A DNA stretch of 64,000 bases from AC-32 sp963719275. Lineage in GTDB: Bacteria > Actinomycetota > Thermoleophilia > Gaiellales > Gaiellaceae. Positions within the stretch are counted from its first letter, which is position 1. Each line of letters starts with the position of its first letter. The stretch covers positions 62,001-126,000 of the forward strand of contig CAVRBT010000006.1 of NCBI GenBank assembly GCA_963719275.1. Reading direction: 5' to 3'. The notes under the pieces were generated by a model. That model had not been told where the DNA came from. It ran no database searches and worked only from the letters and a program-made list of their open reading frames with translations. This document shows, piece by piece, positions 7,607 to 15,753 of this stretch. Both the position numbers and the translations under genes were made by a program.

Positions 7607-7619
7607 GATCAAGCCTCTA
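7607..7619 (-). repeat. Partial copy of the CTAG-associated terminal repeat
   Basis: GATCAAGCCTCTA matches the 7098-7117 repeat in the same orientation. The upstream bases (GAGTT) are also shared with the copy at 7095. It overlaps the start of the next module, making a small palindrome (AAGCCT-CTA-AAGGCTT). It closes the VOC segment. Confidence 0.6.
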
Positions 7620-8189
7620 AAGGCTTGACGTGAAAGTCCCGTGCCTCTGACAATCATGGCCCCTCTGCGGACATCGTCAGACGGCCACCGAAACCCGGAG
7701 ACGCCGAGGGTCTTGCTCTCGCGGCTCGCGACCTGGCAGAGCAATTACGCAGCGCAAGAACCGGAGCGATTTCAAGTGCCCGACCGTCGCGCACAGGTTG
7801 CTGCACTCAGGACCATGCTCCAGACGCCGCTTGCCGACCACTCCATCTGGCGGTCGCGGAGGCGGCAGGCGAGGCGGTTGGCGATGCCTACGCTCAACTT
7901 CACGAGGCGATGGCAGAGGCGGCTGTTCAATTACAGCGTGGCGTAGCACGACGGCGCGCGTATCTGGAGTACCTCGCTGTTCAAGCCCGGTATCGCGGTC
8001 AGGGAATCGGTGGCCGCCTCCTGCAGGCCGTGGAGCAGGGGGCGCGCGAGAACGGCGCCGAGCTCATTTCCACCGACACGAACCTCCTGAGCAATTTCGG
8101 CGCGGTCGAGTTCTACGAGAGGCGTGGGTACGAGAAACAGGCCGTCATTCTCCGAAAGCCCCTCCGCTAGTTTCACCTCGAGCTTCTAG
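7617..8189. mobile_element. Second cargo module with diverged inverted repeats
   Basis: The ends are 7617-7635 (CTAAAGGCTTGACGTGAAA) and 8171-8189 (TTTCACCTCGAGCTTCTAG). These are inverted repeats of the same family as the first module, but with several mismatches. The interior holds only a decayed acetyltransferase gene. Divergence of the ends suggests it is older than the 6501-7117 module. Confidence 0.5.
7641..8170 (+). pseudogene. GNAT-family N-acetyltransferase, multiply frameshifted
   Basis: The C-terminal half is a normal GNAT core: YLAVQARYRGQGIGGRLLQA, with the R/Q-x-x-G-x-G/A acetyl-CoA loop, then ELISTDTNLLSNFGAVEFYE. The N-terminal half is readable only by switching frames: GTG 7641 frame, then +2 frame around 7660-7740, back around 7741-7825 (YAAQEPERFQVPDRRAQVAA), then the final frame. 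Together they make one GNAT of about 175 residues. A shortened protein could start at ATG 7910, but it would lack the first strands of the fold. Either a decayed cargo gene or a badly resolved sequence. Confidence 0.7.
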
Positions 8190-9539
8190 TAAGCGTCGCG
8201 GGTCTTGAAGCGCGAGGCGCCGGCCCAGATCAGGGCGGCGACGAACCACAGGTGACGCCAGTGCAGCGTGTCCACGAACGCGCCGTTCAGGAGGATCCCG
8301 AGCCAGGCTCCTAGGAGCGCCGCCGAGCCGATGCCGTACGTGTCGCGGCCGCGGATCGCGTTCTGCAGCGCCCAGCCCAGCGTCGCGACCATCAGCATCA
8401 GGAGCACGATCAACCCCGGGATGCCCTCCTCGGCCAGCGTCCGCGCGTACATGCTGTGTGCCGCGATGTGGGCGCGCCGCTCGAACTGGCCCGGCCCGAT
8501 TCCGAGTGGGTACTCCGTCGCCCACTTGATGCTCTCCGACTGGGCGCTGAACCGCCCCGTGTCGTAGCTCTGGTGCACCTTCGCCCGCTGCTCGAGGAAC
8601 GACAGCGAGCCCGAGAACGCGACCGCTGCCGTGAGCGAGATCGCCGGCCAGCGCCACGATCACCAGCGCGCGTCCCGCGCGCTTGCCCCCGCCGCGGCGG
8701 AAGCTGACGATCACGAGCACGACCAGCAGGCCGACCACGAGGTTGAGCCAGGCGGCGCGGGAGTACGAGAAGAGGACGCCGAGCGAAAGCGCGAGGAACA
8801 TCAACAGCTTGGTCGTGCGGCGGCCGCGCAGGAGGCGCGGAGTGAGGATCTCCTCCATCACGATCAGTGCCGCCGGGACGAGGAACGGCCCGAACACGTT
8901 CGGGTCCTTGAAGAGGCCCTCCGCGCGGCCGATGCGGGTGAAGAGGTCGCTTCCCGGGAACGCGACCAGGATCGCGAGTGACGCGACGATGGCCGAGGCG
9001 ACCGCGGCCGCGACGTAGCAGCGCGTGATGCGGCGCGCGATCGTGGATGACGTGACGTACGCGGCGAGCCAAAGGCCGAAGCACGCGACGTAGAACGTGA
9101 TCGAGAAGAACGACACGGCCCGCTGCTCATCCGCGACGGCGATCGCCGAGACCAGGTTCAGCGCCAGGAAGGCGCCGACGAGCAGCACCGCGCCGGGAAT
9201 CACGCGGCGGAGGCGGAACCGGCTCGTGATGAACCCCACCGTGATCAGCACCGCGAAGACGACGTCCGTCGGCGCCGGCTCGAACCGCACCGCCGCCAGG
9301 AGGACGACCGCGACCGCGAGGGCGGTGTCGTAGGCGACGATCGCCAGCCAGAGCGAGCCGAGGACGACGACCGCGAAGCCGAGGACGACCAGCGCGCTCG
9401 GCGGATTGCGGTAGAGCAGGAGCGTGAGCGCGGCTCCGAACGCGGCGATCGCGACCGCCGCTCCGAGCCAGCCGCCGGCGACGAGGGCGCGCGGCGCGCG
9501 TGCGCGGACGGAGGCGGGCGCGGTCGGTGCGTACTCCAT
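8186..9539 (-). pseudogene. O-antigen ligase/polymerase-like membrane protein, frameshifted
   Basis: A multi-pass protein of about 450 residues related to O-antigen ligase (WaaL) and polymerase (Wzy). The first about 300 residues give about nine hydrophobic helices from the ATG at 9539. The frame then breaks near 8645 (after VIVALAG) and continues in another frame as AISLTAAVAFSGSLSF, then HQSYDTGRFSAQ and the WaaL-like loop YPLGIGPGQFERRAH, with three further helices. The loop with GIGPGQF and a nearby His is the family signature. The start overlaps the stop of the deacetylase by one base (TGATG). One missing or extra base explains the break. If real, this cell lacks this ligase/polymerase; if a sequencing error, the gene is whole. 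Confidence 0.75.
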
Positions 9540-10453
9540 CAGCGTCCCGTGGTGACGACGGGTGCCGCCGGCTGCGGCTCCGAGCCCTCGCCGTAGCGGA
9601 GACGTCGGTAGACGCCGCGCAGCGGCAGCGGCGTGTCGTGGCCCCCGCCAACCTTCGCGCGGAAGTCGAGGCGGCGGTCGCGCGGATCGATCTGGCGCCG
9701 GCGCAGGGTCAGGAGGTCGGCGCCCGGGATGTTGACGCCGGGCTCGCACGTCACCGCGACGCGGTAGCCGGCCTCGGCCACGAACGTGCGCTCGCGCTCG
9801 GCGAATAGGCCTGCCGGATAGCAGAAGGCGTCGACCGGCCGGCCCAGCCGCGCCTCGAGGTCGAGCTTCGACTGGGTGATCTCGCGCCGCGAGGCCAAGT
9901 CATCGAGGAGGAGCAGGTTCGGGTGCGTGACGGTGTGCGCCTCGAAGCTCAGCGCTCCGCCGTCGAGCTCGCGGACCTCCTCCCAGCTCAGGAGCGCCGG
10001 TTGCTCGTCGTCGTACCACGCGAACGTCGACGTGCCGTCGATTACCCCGGTCGGCAGGAAGACTGTCGCGCGGAAGCCGAGTCGTTCGAGCACCGGCAGC
10101 GCGTTCTCGCCGACGTCGCGAAAGCCGTCGTCGAAGTTGAGCGCGACGACGCCCGGCGCCGGGACTCCGCGCTCGAGCAGCGCCACCGCCGCCGCGAGAT
10201 CGACGACCTCGTACCCCTCGCGAGCGAGCAACTCCATCTGCTCGCGGAAGCGGCGGGGCGAGACGGCCAGCGGGTCGTCGTCGTCCGAAACCCGGTGGTA
10301 GAAGAGGATCCGGAGCCCGCTCCGGTCGGGGCGGCCGCGGCTCCGCACCAGCCACCAGGACGACCGCACGCGCGTGACTGCGGCCTTGACCGGAGGCGGG
10401 AGCGTCGCGCCGACGCCCGGAATCGCGCCCTTCCGCGTCCAGGCTCCGGACAC
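9539..10453 (-). CDS. Polysaccharide deacetylase (NodB domain)
   Basis: A 304-residue carbohydrate esterase 4 enzyme. The NodB domain spans about residues 70-260, with motif 1 (VALNFDDGF, catalytic base and metal Asp), motif 2 (HTVTHPNLLLL, the metal-binding His pair) and FCYPAG. It would remove N- or O-acetyl groups from the polysaccharide made by this locus. There is no clear signal peptide, so it may act in the cytoplasm on lipid-linked intermediates. I use GTG 10453, 2 nt after the upstream stop; reading further upstream overlaps the previous gene. It shares one base with the O-antigen ligase start. Confidence 0.88.
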   Translation of the reverse strand: MSGAWTRKGAIPGVGATLPPPVKAAVTRVRSSWWLVRSRGRPDRSGLRILFYHRVSDDDDPLAVSPRRFREQMELLAREGYEVVDLAAAVALLERGVPAPGVVALNFDDGFRDVGENALPVLERLGFRATVFLPTGVIDGTSTFAWYDDEQPALLSWEEVRELDGGALSFEAHTVTHPNLLLLDDLASRREITQSKLDLEARLGRPVDAFCYPAGLFAERERTFVAEAGYRVAVTCEPGVNIPGADLLTLRRRQIDPRDRRLDFRAKVGGGHDTPLPLRGVYRRLRYGEGSEPQPAAPVVTTGR

Positions 10454-10455
10454 GG

Positions 10456-11679
10456 CTAGTCCCCCGCGCGCTGGACGCCGCTCGGCCGAAGCACGTCGCG
10501 TGGCCGGGACAGGCGGCGACGGAGCGGCTCGGAGCCGTAGTAGACCTTTCGCGCGAGCTGCGAGCTCTTCCCTCGCTCGCGCAGACCGAGGTAGTGCGCC
10601 TTCGCCCGGGCGACTGCGCGGCCCGACGCGCTCCCAGGAAGCCCGAGCCCGAGGTGCAAGGGCTCGAACCGGTCGGCGAGCTCGACCTTGTACCGCTCCG
10701 CCCCGCCGAGGAACTCGACCCGCGTGGCCCCTTCGTCCGCTGCGATCCTCAGCGAGTCGAGCGCGTTCACGAGCCCGGGCGAGCAGCGCGCGAACTCGGG
10801 ATCGAAGGCCATTCGGTGGAGGTAGACCCGGTCGCGGAGCACGAAGTACCACGCGAACGCGACCGTGGAGCCGTCGATGAGGAGCGAGACGATCCGCGAC
10901 GCGCCCAGCTCGGCGAGCCCGCGGTTGGCCGCACGGTTGAACTCCTTCCCGGTGGCCGTGACCAGCCCCGAGCCGTCCGGGCGAGCGCGCCAGCGCCGCT
11001 CGTGGATGCGGAAGCCTTCCTCGAGCGCGGGCTCCAGCTTGTCGAGCGTATGCGCGCAGGTGGTCTCAACTCTGCCGAGCTCGGCGAGCTGACGGCGGCG
11101 CCGCTTGTGGTGCGCCCGCTTGCGTGAGTCGGTCTTCGCGCGGTAGGTCGCTTCCCAGCCACGGCTCAGGTCGAGCACGGGCGCCTCGACCCGCTGGAAC
11201 AAGCGCAGCTTGCGCGGCCCGTCGAGCGACGCTAGCCGGCAATCCGTCGCGAGGCCGAAGAGGTCGGCGTAGTCGTGCTCTTCGGCCCGGGCGCGGTCGA
11301 CGAGAGCCTCCACGAGCTCCGGCCCCTCGCCCTCGGCGAGCAGCACGTCGCCCAGGCACGACTGCCGCGCCCCGACGAACGTCGCGACGCGGAGGCCGTG
11401 ATGCGAAAACGTGACCAGCGGGAGCGCGCCCACGAGCCTCCCCCCTCGGTAGGCCGTCTCGACGGCGAGACGACACCCCTCTCCGTAGAAGCGCCACCAC
11501 TCCAGGAGCCAGCAGTGGAGCATGAACGGGCTCGGGCGCGGCATCGCGTAGACGAGTTCGTTCCACTGGTCGCCGAGGCGCGCGAACGCGTCCTCGGAGT
11601 CGACCGTCTCGAACCTCAGCGGCGCGCGCTCCCGCGTCGTCTCGAGAACGGTTGCGTGCTCGGAGACGAGTGCGGTCAC
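10456..11679 (-). CDS. FemAB/CelD-like acyl or aminoacyl transferase (Acetyltransf_6)
   Basis: A 407-residue protein with the duplicated GNAT fold of the CelD/FemAB family. It has an N-terminal GNAT-like half (residues about 20-170) and a second half with the family block GASRIVSLLIDGSTVAFAWY, then YLHRMAFDPEFARCSPG and EFLGGAERYK. In exopolysaccharide clusters such proteins are thought to attach acyl or amino-acid groups to the glycan. It is the first gene of the minus-strand trio with the deacetylase and the ligase-like gene. GTG 11679 is taken as the start because the domain begins soon after; it faces a divergent gene across 36 bp. Confidence 0.8.
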   Translation of the reverse strand: MTALVSEHATVLETTRERAPLRFETVDSEDAFARLGDQWNELVYAMPRPSPFMLHCWLLEWWRFYGEGCRLAVETAYRGGRLVGALPLVTFSHHGLRVATFVGARQSCLGDVLLAEGEGPELVEALVDRARAEEHDYADLFGLATDCRLASLDGPRKLRLFQRVEAPVLDLSRGWEATYRAKTDSRKRAHHKRRRRQLAELGRVETTCAHTLDKLEPALEEGFRIHERRWRARPDGSGLVTATGKEFNRAANRGLAELGASRIVSLLIDGSTVAFAWYFVLRDRVYLHRMAFDPEFARCSPGLVNALDSLRIAADEGATRVEFLGGAERYKVELADRFEPLHLGLGLPGSASGRAVARAKAHYLGLRERGKSSQLARKVYYGSEPLRRRLSRPRDVLRPSGVQRAGD

Positions 11680-11683
11680 GGAT

Positions 11684-11695
11684 GGGTAATTACCC
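11684..11695. promoter_or_regulatory. Palindrome between divergent genes
   Basis: GGGTAATTACCC is a perfect 12-bp palindrome in the 36-bp gap between the FemAB-like gene (minus) and the beta-helix gene (plus). Its AT core also supplies a possible -10 (TAATTA) 7 nt before GTG 11679. A shared operator is plausible but unproven. Confidence 0.4.
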
Positions 11696-11715
11696 GTCGG
11701 GAGGTGTTGGGCGTC

Positions 11716-12930
11716 ATGGGGAGAAGCGTTACGTCCCTCGGCATAGCCGTAGCCGCCGCGGCTGCGGGCCTGTTCGCCGCGACGCAGGCCGGCTGTGGCG
11801 CGGACGAGCCTAAGAGCGCGGCCGTGCCCGCGAGCACGACAAGCGTGAACGTGGCGCCGCCGAACGTGCGGCAGCCCGTGCGGCCGCGTCCGTACGCGGT
11901 GCCCGGCGGCGCCCTCCTCGTGTCCTCGTCGAGCGACCTCGCCGCCGCCCTGGCGAACGGGCGCCGCGAGGCAATCGTCCTGGCGCCCGGCGTCTACGAC
12001 AACCCGCGACCGTTCGCCGACCGGGACGGCGACCAGCTGTACGCGGCACGTCTCGGAGGAGCGGTGCTGAAGGCGGGAGTCGTGCTCGGCGCAAACGCGG
12101 GCCCGCCGGGAGCCTCCATTCGCGGGCTCACCTTCAACGTCAGGGACCCCGCCAAGACCCTCCACGGGGCGATCGTCCACGTCTGGGGATCGGCCTCGCA
12201 CGCCTCCGTCCTCGACACCCGCTTCTACGGGCACGGTCGCGTCGAGACCGGCCTCCTCGTCCGCCAGCCCCTCGGCTTCGTCGCGCGCCGGATCGTCGCG
12301 GAGGGCTTCCGGAGCTACGGCGTCCTCGTCGACCCGAACGACCTGCACTACCGCACGCGCGCACCCTTCGCGCTCTCCGACCTCACCATCTCGCGGGTGC
12401 GGCGCCCGCTGCGCGGGTCCTCCAACGGCCGGGCGGAGGCGTGCCTCTGGCTCGGCAGCCCCGGGACCGCGAAGCGGATCAACGCGCGCCGCTGCGGCAT
12501 CACCGGGATCTGGACGGGCACGGCGACCCACGGCTCCCGCGTCGCCGACGCGACGATCGACCGCACGCCGGTCGGGATCTACATCGAGCACTACACGACC
12601 GGCACGACCTTCAACCGCGTTCGCGTCGGGCCCGACGTCGACCGTGGCGTGAACGCGGAGTGGTCGAACCTCGCGGCCGGGCAAAAGCCCGCGAGCAGCG
12701 ACAACGTGATCGAGGACGCCTACTTCCGGACGAGGCACGTCGGCGTCTACCTCGACCAGGGGACCACGCGCACGGTCGTCCGCCGCAGTGTGTTCGTCGG
12801 CCAGGGCTGGGCCGGGATCGGCGACTACCTCGGCCAGGGCAACACCTACTACGTCAACGACTTCGACGCGATCGGCCCGACGGCAGTCGCCGTCACGCAC
12901 GACCACGACACCGGGGGGACCGGCGGGTGA
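11716..12930 (+). CDS. Exported right-handed beta-helix (pectate-lyase-like) protein
   Basis: A 404-residue protein. An Ala-rich signal segment (residues about 8-25) ends at TQAGC, a possible but imperfect lipobox. A Pro-rich linker follows, then about 330 residues of parallel beta-helix repeats with recurring short strands such as GAIVHVWGSASHASVLDTRF, GTTFNRVRVGPDVDRG and NVIEDAYF. Such proteins bind or cleave polysaccharides at the cell surface. GGGAGG lies 11 nt before ATG 11716. The stop overlaps the next start (GTGA), so it is co-translated with the ATP-grasp gene. No catalytic residues can be assigned, so lyase activity is unproven. Confidence 0.8.
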   Translation: MGRSVTSLGIAVAAAAAGLFAATQAGCGADEPKSAAVPASTTSVNVAPPNVRQPVRPRPYAVPGGALLVSSSSDLAAALANGRREAIVLAPGVYDNPRPFADRDGDQLYAARLGGAVLKAGVVLGANAGPPGASIRGLTFNVRDPAKTLHGAIVHVWGSASHASVLDTRFYGHGRVETGLLVRQPLGFVARRIVAEGFRSYGVLVDPNDLHYRTRAPFALSDLTISRVRRPLRGSSNGRAEACLWLGSPGTAKRINARRCGITGIWTGTATHGSRVADATIDRTPVGIYIEHYTTGTTFNRVRVGPDVDRGVNAEWSNLAAGQKPASSDNVIEDAYFRTRHVGVYLDQGTTRTVVRRSVFVGQGWAGIGDYLGQGNTYYVNDFDAIGPTAVAVTHDHDTGGTGG

Positions 12931-14081
12931 AGGGCAGCGTCGTCGTCACGGACGCCGAGGAGCGGGCCGCGCTCGGAGCGTGCCGCGGGCTGACGCGCGC
13001 CGGCTACCGGGTCTGCGCGGTCTCCCGGCTGAGCCCAGCCGCGACCCACTGGTCGCGCGCCTGCGCCGAGCGGATCCGCCTTCCCGACCCGCGCGAGAGC
13101 GTCAACGCCTTCGTCGCCGGCCTCGGCGAGCTCCTGCTGCGGGGCCGCTACGACGCGCTGATTCCCGGCAGCGACGCGTCGCTGCTCGCGGTCTCCGAGC
13201 ACCGCGGCGAGCTCGAGCGTTTCACGCGGCTCGGTCTGCCCTCCCGCGAGGTCGTACGCCGCAGCGTCGACAAGCTCGTGTTGCTCGACGCCGCGTCCGC
13301 CGTGGGCCTCGCGTCCCCGACGAGCCTGCCGTGCACCGACCTCGAGGAGGCGGACGCCGCGGCTGCCGAGCTCGGCTTCCCGGTCGTGCTGAAGCCGGTC
13401 CAGTCGTTCGCGCCCGTGAACGGCGGGCTGCAGCAGCGGAGCGTCTCGATCGTCGACGATTCCGAGGCGCTCGCCGAGGCGGTGCCCGACTTCCCCTCCC
13501 CGTTCATCGTCCAGCGCTTCGAGCACGCGCAGTTCCTCTCGTGCACGGGTGTCTTCGCCGACGGCCGGCTGCTCGCGCTCACCACCTCGCGCGTCCCGCG
13601 GCTCTGGCCGCCGATTGCCGGCATGCACGCCTACTCCGAGACGATCACGCCCCCCGACGGCCTCCCCGAGCGCGTTCGTGAGCTTCTCGGTTCGCTCGAA
13701 TGGCAGGGCATCTTCCAGCTGCAGCTGCTCGAGCTCGCCGACCGCCTCGCCGTGATCGACCTCAACCCGCGCGTCTTCGCCTCGATCCTGCTCGACGCCG
13801 ACGCCGGAGCGAACCTCGCCGCAGTGTGGGTCGACTGGCTCCTCGGGCGCGACCCCGCGCCCGTGACCGCGCGTCCGGCGATGCGCTACCGGTGGGAGGA
13901 GGGCGAGCTCTGCCACTTCGCCTGGCAGCTCCGGCATCGCCGGCTACGCGCCGCCGCCCGCGTGCTGCTGCCGCACCGGCGCGTGACGCACGCGTGGTTC
14001 CGGGCGAGCGACCCAGGCCCGCTCTTCGCCCGCGGCCTCAACCTGGTCGTCGGCCGGCGCGCGTACAGGAAGGCGGCGTGA
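12927..14081 (+). CDS. ATP-grasp carboxylate-amine/thiol ligase-like protein
   Basis: A 384-residue ATP-grasp enzyme. An N-terminal preATP-grasp domain (VVVTDAEERAALGACRGLTR) precedes the ATP-binding lobes: GFPVVLKPVQSFAP, then FIVQRFEHAQFLSC, and the metal-binding end ELADRLAVIDLNPRVFASIL, where the E...D-x-N-P-R pattern is characteristic. ATP-grasp ligases make an acyl phosphate and couple it to an amine. Beside a FemAB-like gene inside a polysaccharide locus, a role in attaching an amino acid or peptide to the glycan is an attractive inference. The start overlaps the previous stop and its own stop overlaps the next start (both GTGA). Confidence 0.83.
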   Translation: MKGSVVVTDAEERAALGACRGLTRAGYRVCAVSRLSPAATHWSRACAERIRLPDPRESVNAFVAGLGELLLRGRYDALIPGSDASLLAVSEHRGELERFTRLGLPSREVVRRSVDKLVLLDAASAVGLASPTSLPCTDLEEADAAAAELGFPVVLKPVQSFAPVNGGLQQRSVSIVDDSEALAEAVPDFPSPFIVQRFEHAQFLSCTGVFADGRLLALTTSRVPRLWPPIAGMHAYSETITPPDGLPERVRELLGSLEWQGIFQLQLLELADRLAVIDLNPRVFASILLDADAGANLAAVWVDWLLGRDPAPVTARPAMRYRWEEGELCHFAWQLRHRRLRAAARVLLPHRRVTHAWFRASDPGPLFARGLNLVVGRRAYRKAA

Positions 14082-15475
14082 GCGTCGCGCCCGACACCCG
14101 GCCGCAGCCGGTCGAGCGCGGGGCCTCCCACCCGCTCTCCTGGCTCGAGCGACGGGCTACCGCGTTCGCGGGACCGAGGGACCAGATCGGGTGGCTGGTC
14201 CTCGCCGGCCGCGTGATCCTGATCTGGCTCCCGGTCTACGCGCTCTTCGTCCAGAGCCTCTCGCCGATCGGAGCCGTCTTCGCCGCGACGGTCGTCTCCG
14301 CGGTCTGGACGGTCGGGCTCCGAACCGCCCTCAGCGCGTACTTCACGCTCGGCCCTGCAGTCGCGTCGGCGGTCGGCACGATTACCGGGCTGGTCGCGAT
14401 CTCGGCCCTCGACCTGTGGGTGCCGGACCTCGACCTTCGCGCCGCCGGCCTTGCGGAGGCCGCGGTCGCCGTGTTTCTCCTCTCGGCGGCCTGGGAGCAC
14501 GTCGTGCGCAGCATCGCCAAGCGCCGAGTGCTCGTCGTCGGCACGGGTGGCTGCGCCTCCGAGGTGCTCGCGGAGCTGAACAACGGCCACGGCACGCCGT
14601 TCACGATGCTCGGCCTCGTCGGCGAGCGCCCCGAGGGCACGACGGCGAAGGTCCCACGGCTCGGCTCCTTCGAGGAGCTGTCGGAGATCGTCGCGGAGCA
14701 GCGGCCCGACATCGTGATCCTCACCGACGAGCGCGTCAGCTCGTGGGCGGTCGACCCGCTGCTCGATCTCGCGCCGGCCGGCTTCCGCGTCGTCGGCGTG
14801 TCCCACTTCATCGAGCACGCGCTCGGCCGCGTCCCGCTCCGGCACCTGACGCCGACCTGGTTCATGAGCATGCTGCACCTCCGCCAGAAGCCGTACACGC
14901 GCGTGGCGAAGCGGGCCTTCGACCTCGCGATCGCCTCGCTCGGCCTCCTGCTGGCCCTCCCGCTGCTGCCCGTCCTCGCCCTCCTCGTACGCCTTACCCC
15001 CGGCCCGGTGATCTACCGGCAGACGCGGGTCGGCGAGGGCGGGCGGCACTTCACGATCTTCAAGTTCCGGACGATGCGGGAGGACGCCGAGGAGGTCGGT
15101 TCGCCGTGCTACGCCGAGGTCGGCGACGCGCGGGTGACGCGGGTCGGGCGCCTCCTGCGGCAGACGCACCTCGACGAGTTGCCGCAGCTCTGGAACGTGA
15201 TCCGGGGCGAGATGTCGATCGTCGGCCCGCGGCCCGAGCGCCCGGAGTTCGTCGACCTGCTCGAGCAGACCGTGCCCTTCTGGACGCGGCGCCTGCTCGT
15301 CAAGCCCGGGATCACCGGCTGGGCGCAGCTCCGCTGCGGGTACGCATGCGACGCTTCTTCCGCAGCCGAGAAGCTCTCGTACGACCTCTGGTACCTGCGC
15401 AACCGCAACGTCGTGGTCGATCTCGCTATTTGCTTCAAGACCATGTCGTCGCTGCTCTTCCGTTCCGGGCGCTGA
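14078..15475 (+). CDS. Undecaprenyl-phosphate sugar-phosphate transferase (initiating enzyme)
   Basis: A 465-residue polyprenol-phosphate hexose-1-phosphate transferase (WbaP/CpsE type) that starts repeat-unit synthesis. The N-terminal part has four to five membrane helices (to about residue 145), then a Rossmann-like domain (RVLVVGTGGCASEVLAEL), a reentrant hydrophobic hairpin (AIASLGLLLALPLLPVLALL) and the C-terminal catalytic domain. Visible catalytic motifs are FTIFKFRTMREDAEE, RLLRQTHLDELPQLWNVIRG and EMSIVGPRPERPEF. Full length for the family. GTG 14078 overlaps the ATP-grasp stop. It is the last gene of the plus-strand trio and probably feeds the glycosyltransferase and flippase at 2-5 kb. 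Confidence 0.93.
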   Translation: MSVAPDTRPQPVERGASHPLSWLERRATAFAGPRDQIGWLVLAGRVILIWLPVYALFVQSLSPIGAVFAATVVSAVWTVGLRTALSAYFTLGPAVASAVGTITGLVAISALDLWVPDLDLRAAGLAEAAVAVFLLSAAWEHVVRSIAKRRVLVVGTGGCASEVLAELNNGHGTPFTMLGLVGERPEGTTAKVPRLGSFEELSEIVAEQRPDIVILTDERVSSWAVDPLLDLAPAGFRVVGVSHFIEHALGRVPLRHLTPTWFMSMLHLRQKPYTRVAKRAFDLAIASLGLLLALPLLPVLALLVRLTPGPVIYRQTRVGEGGRHFTIFKFRTMREDAEEVGSPCYAEVGDARVTRVGRLLRQTHLDELPQLWNVIRGEMSIVGPRPERPEFVDLLEQTVPFWTRRLLVKPGITGWAQLRCGYACDASSAAEKLSYDLWYLRNRNVVVDLAICFKTMSSLLFRSGR

Positions 15476-15488
15476 CCTCGAGCCCGCA

Positions 15489-15494
15489 TACAAT
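15489..15494 (+). promoter_or_regulatory. -10 box of leaderless small membrane gene
   Basis: TACAAT ends 7 nt before GTG 15502, placing the transcription start on the start codon. No ribosome site is present between. Confidence 0.45.
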
Positions 15495-15501
15495 CCGTTC
15501 C

Positions 15502-15690
15502 GTGGCCGACGGCAACGGGAGCGAGAAGCTCGAGCAGCGCCCTGCCGAGGCGCCGCGGCGGATCTGGTTCCACGTCGCAGACGTCGAGGTCAAGTGGCTG
15601 CGCATCAGCGAGGCCGCCTTCCTCCTCTGGGTGCTGGCCGGCCTCGTCCTTGCGTGGCTGGTGGTCGCGCTGGTCTTCCTGCTTCTCTGA
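15502..15690 (+). CDS. Small single-pass membrane protein
   Basis: A 62-residue protein: an acidic/polar N-terminus, a short WFHVADVEVKWLRISE segment, and one C-terminal transmembrane helix (AFLLWVLAGLVLAWLVVALV). I do not recognise a family. It sits 26 nt after the initiating transferase and has its own TACAAT box, so it may be expressed separately. The C-tail anchor suggests a regulatory or scaffolding role; function unknown. Confidence 0.55.
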   Translation: MADGNGSEKLEQRPAEAPRRIWFHVADVEVKWLRISEAAFLLWVLAGLVLAWLVVALVFLLL

Positions 15691-15693
15691 AAC

Positions 15694-15753
15694 AGGAGAG
15701 CTTGGCGAATACCGCTGAGCCGCCGGAACGCGCGCTATCCGCCAAGACCTCCT
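15694..15753. terminator. Hairpin between convergent genes
   Basis: AGGAGAGCTTGGCG (15694-15707) pairs with CGCCAAGACCTCCT (15740-15753), leaving a loop of about 30 nt with further GC pairing. It lies exactly between the converging small membrane gene and the Ig-like gene. There is no T-run, so a Rho-independent bidirectional terminator is only likely. Confidence 0.4.
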
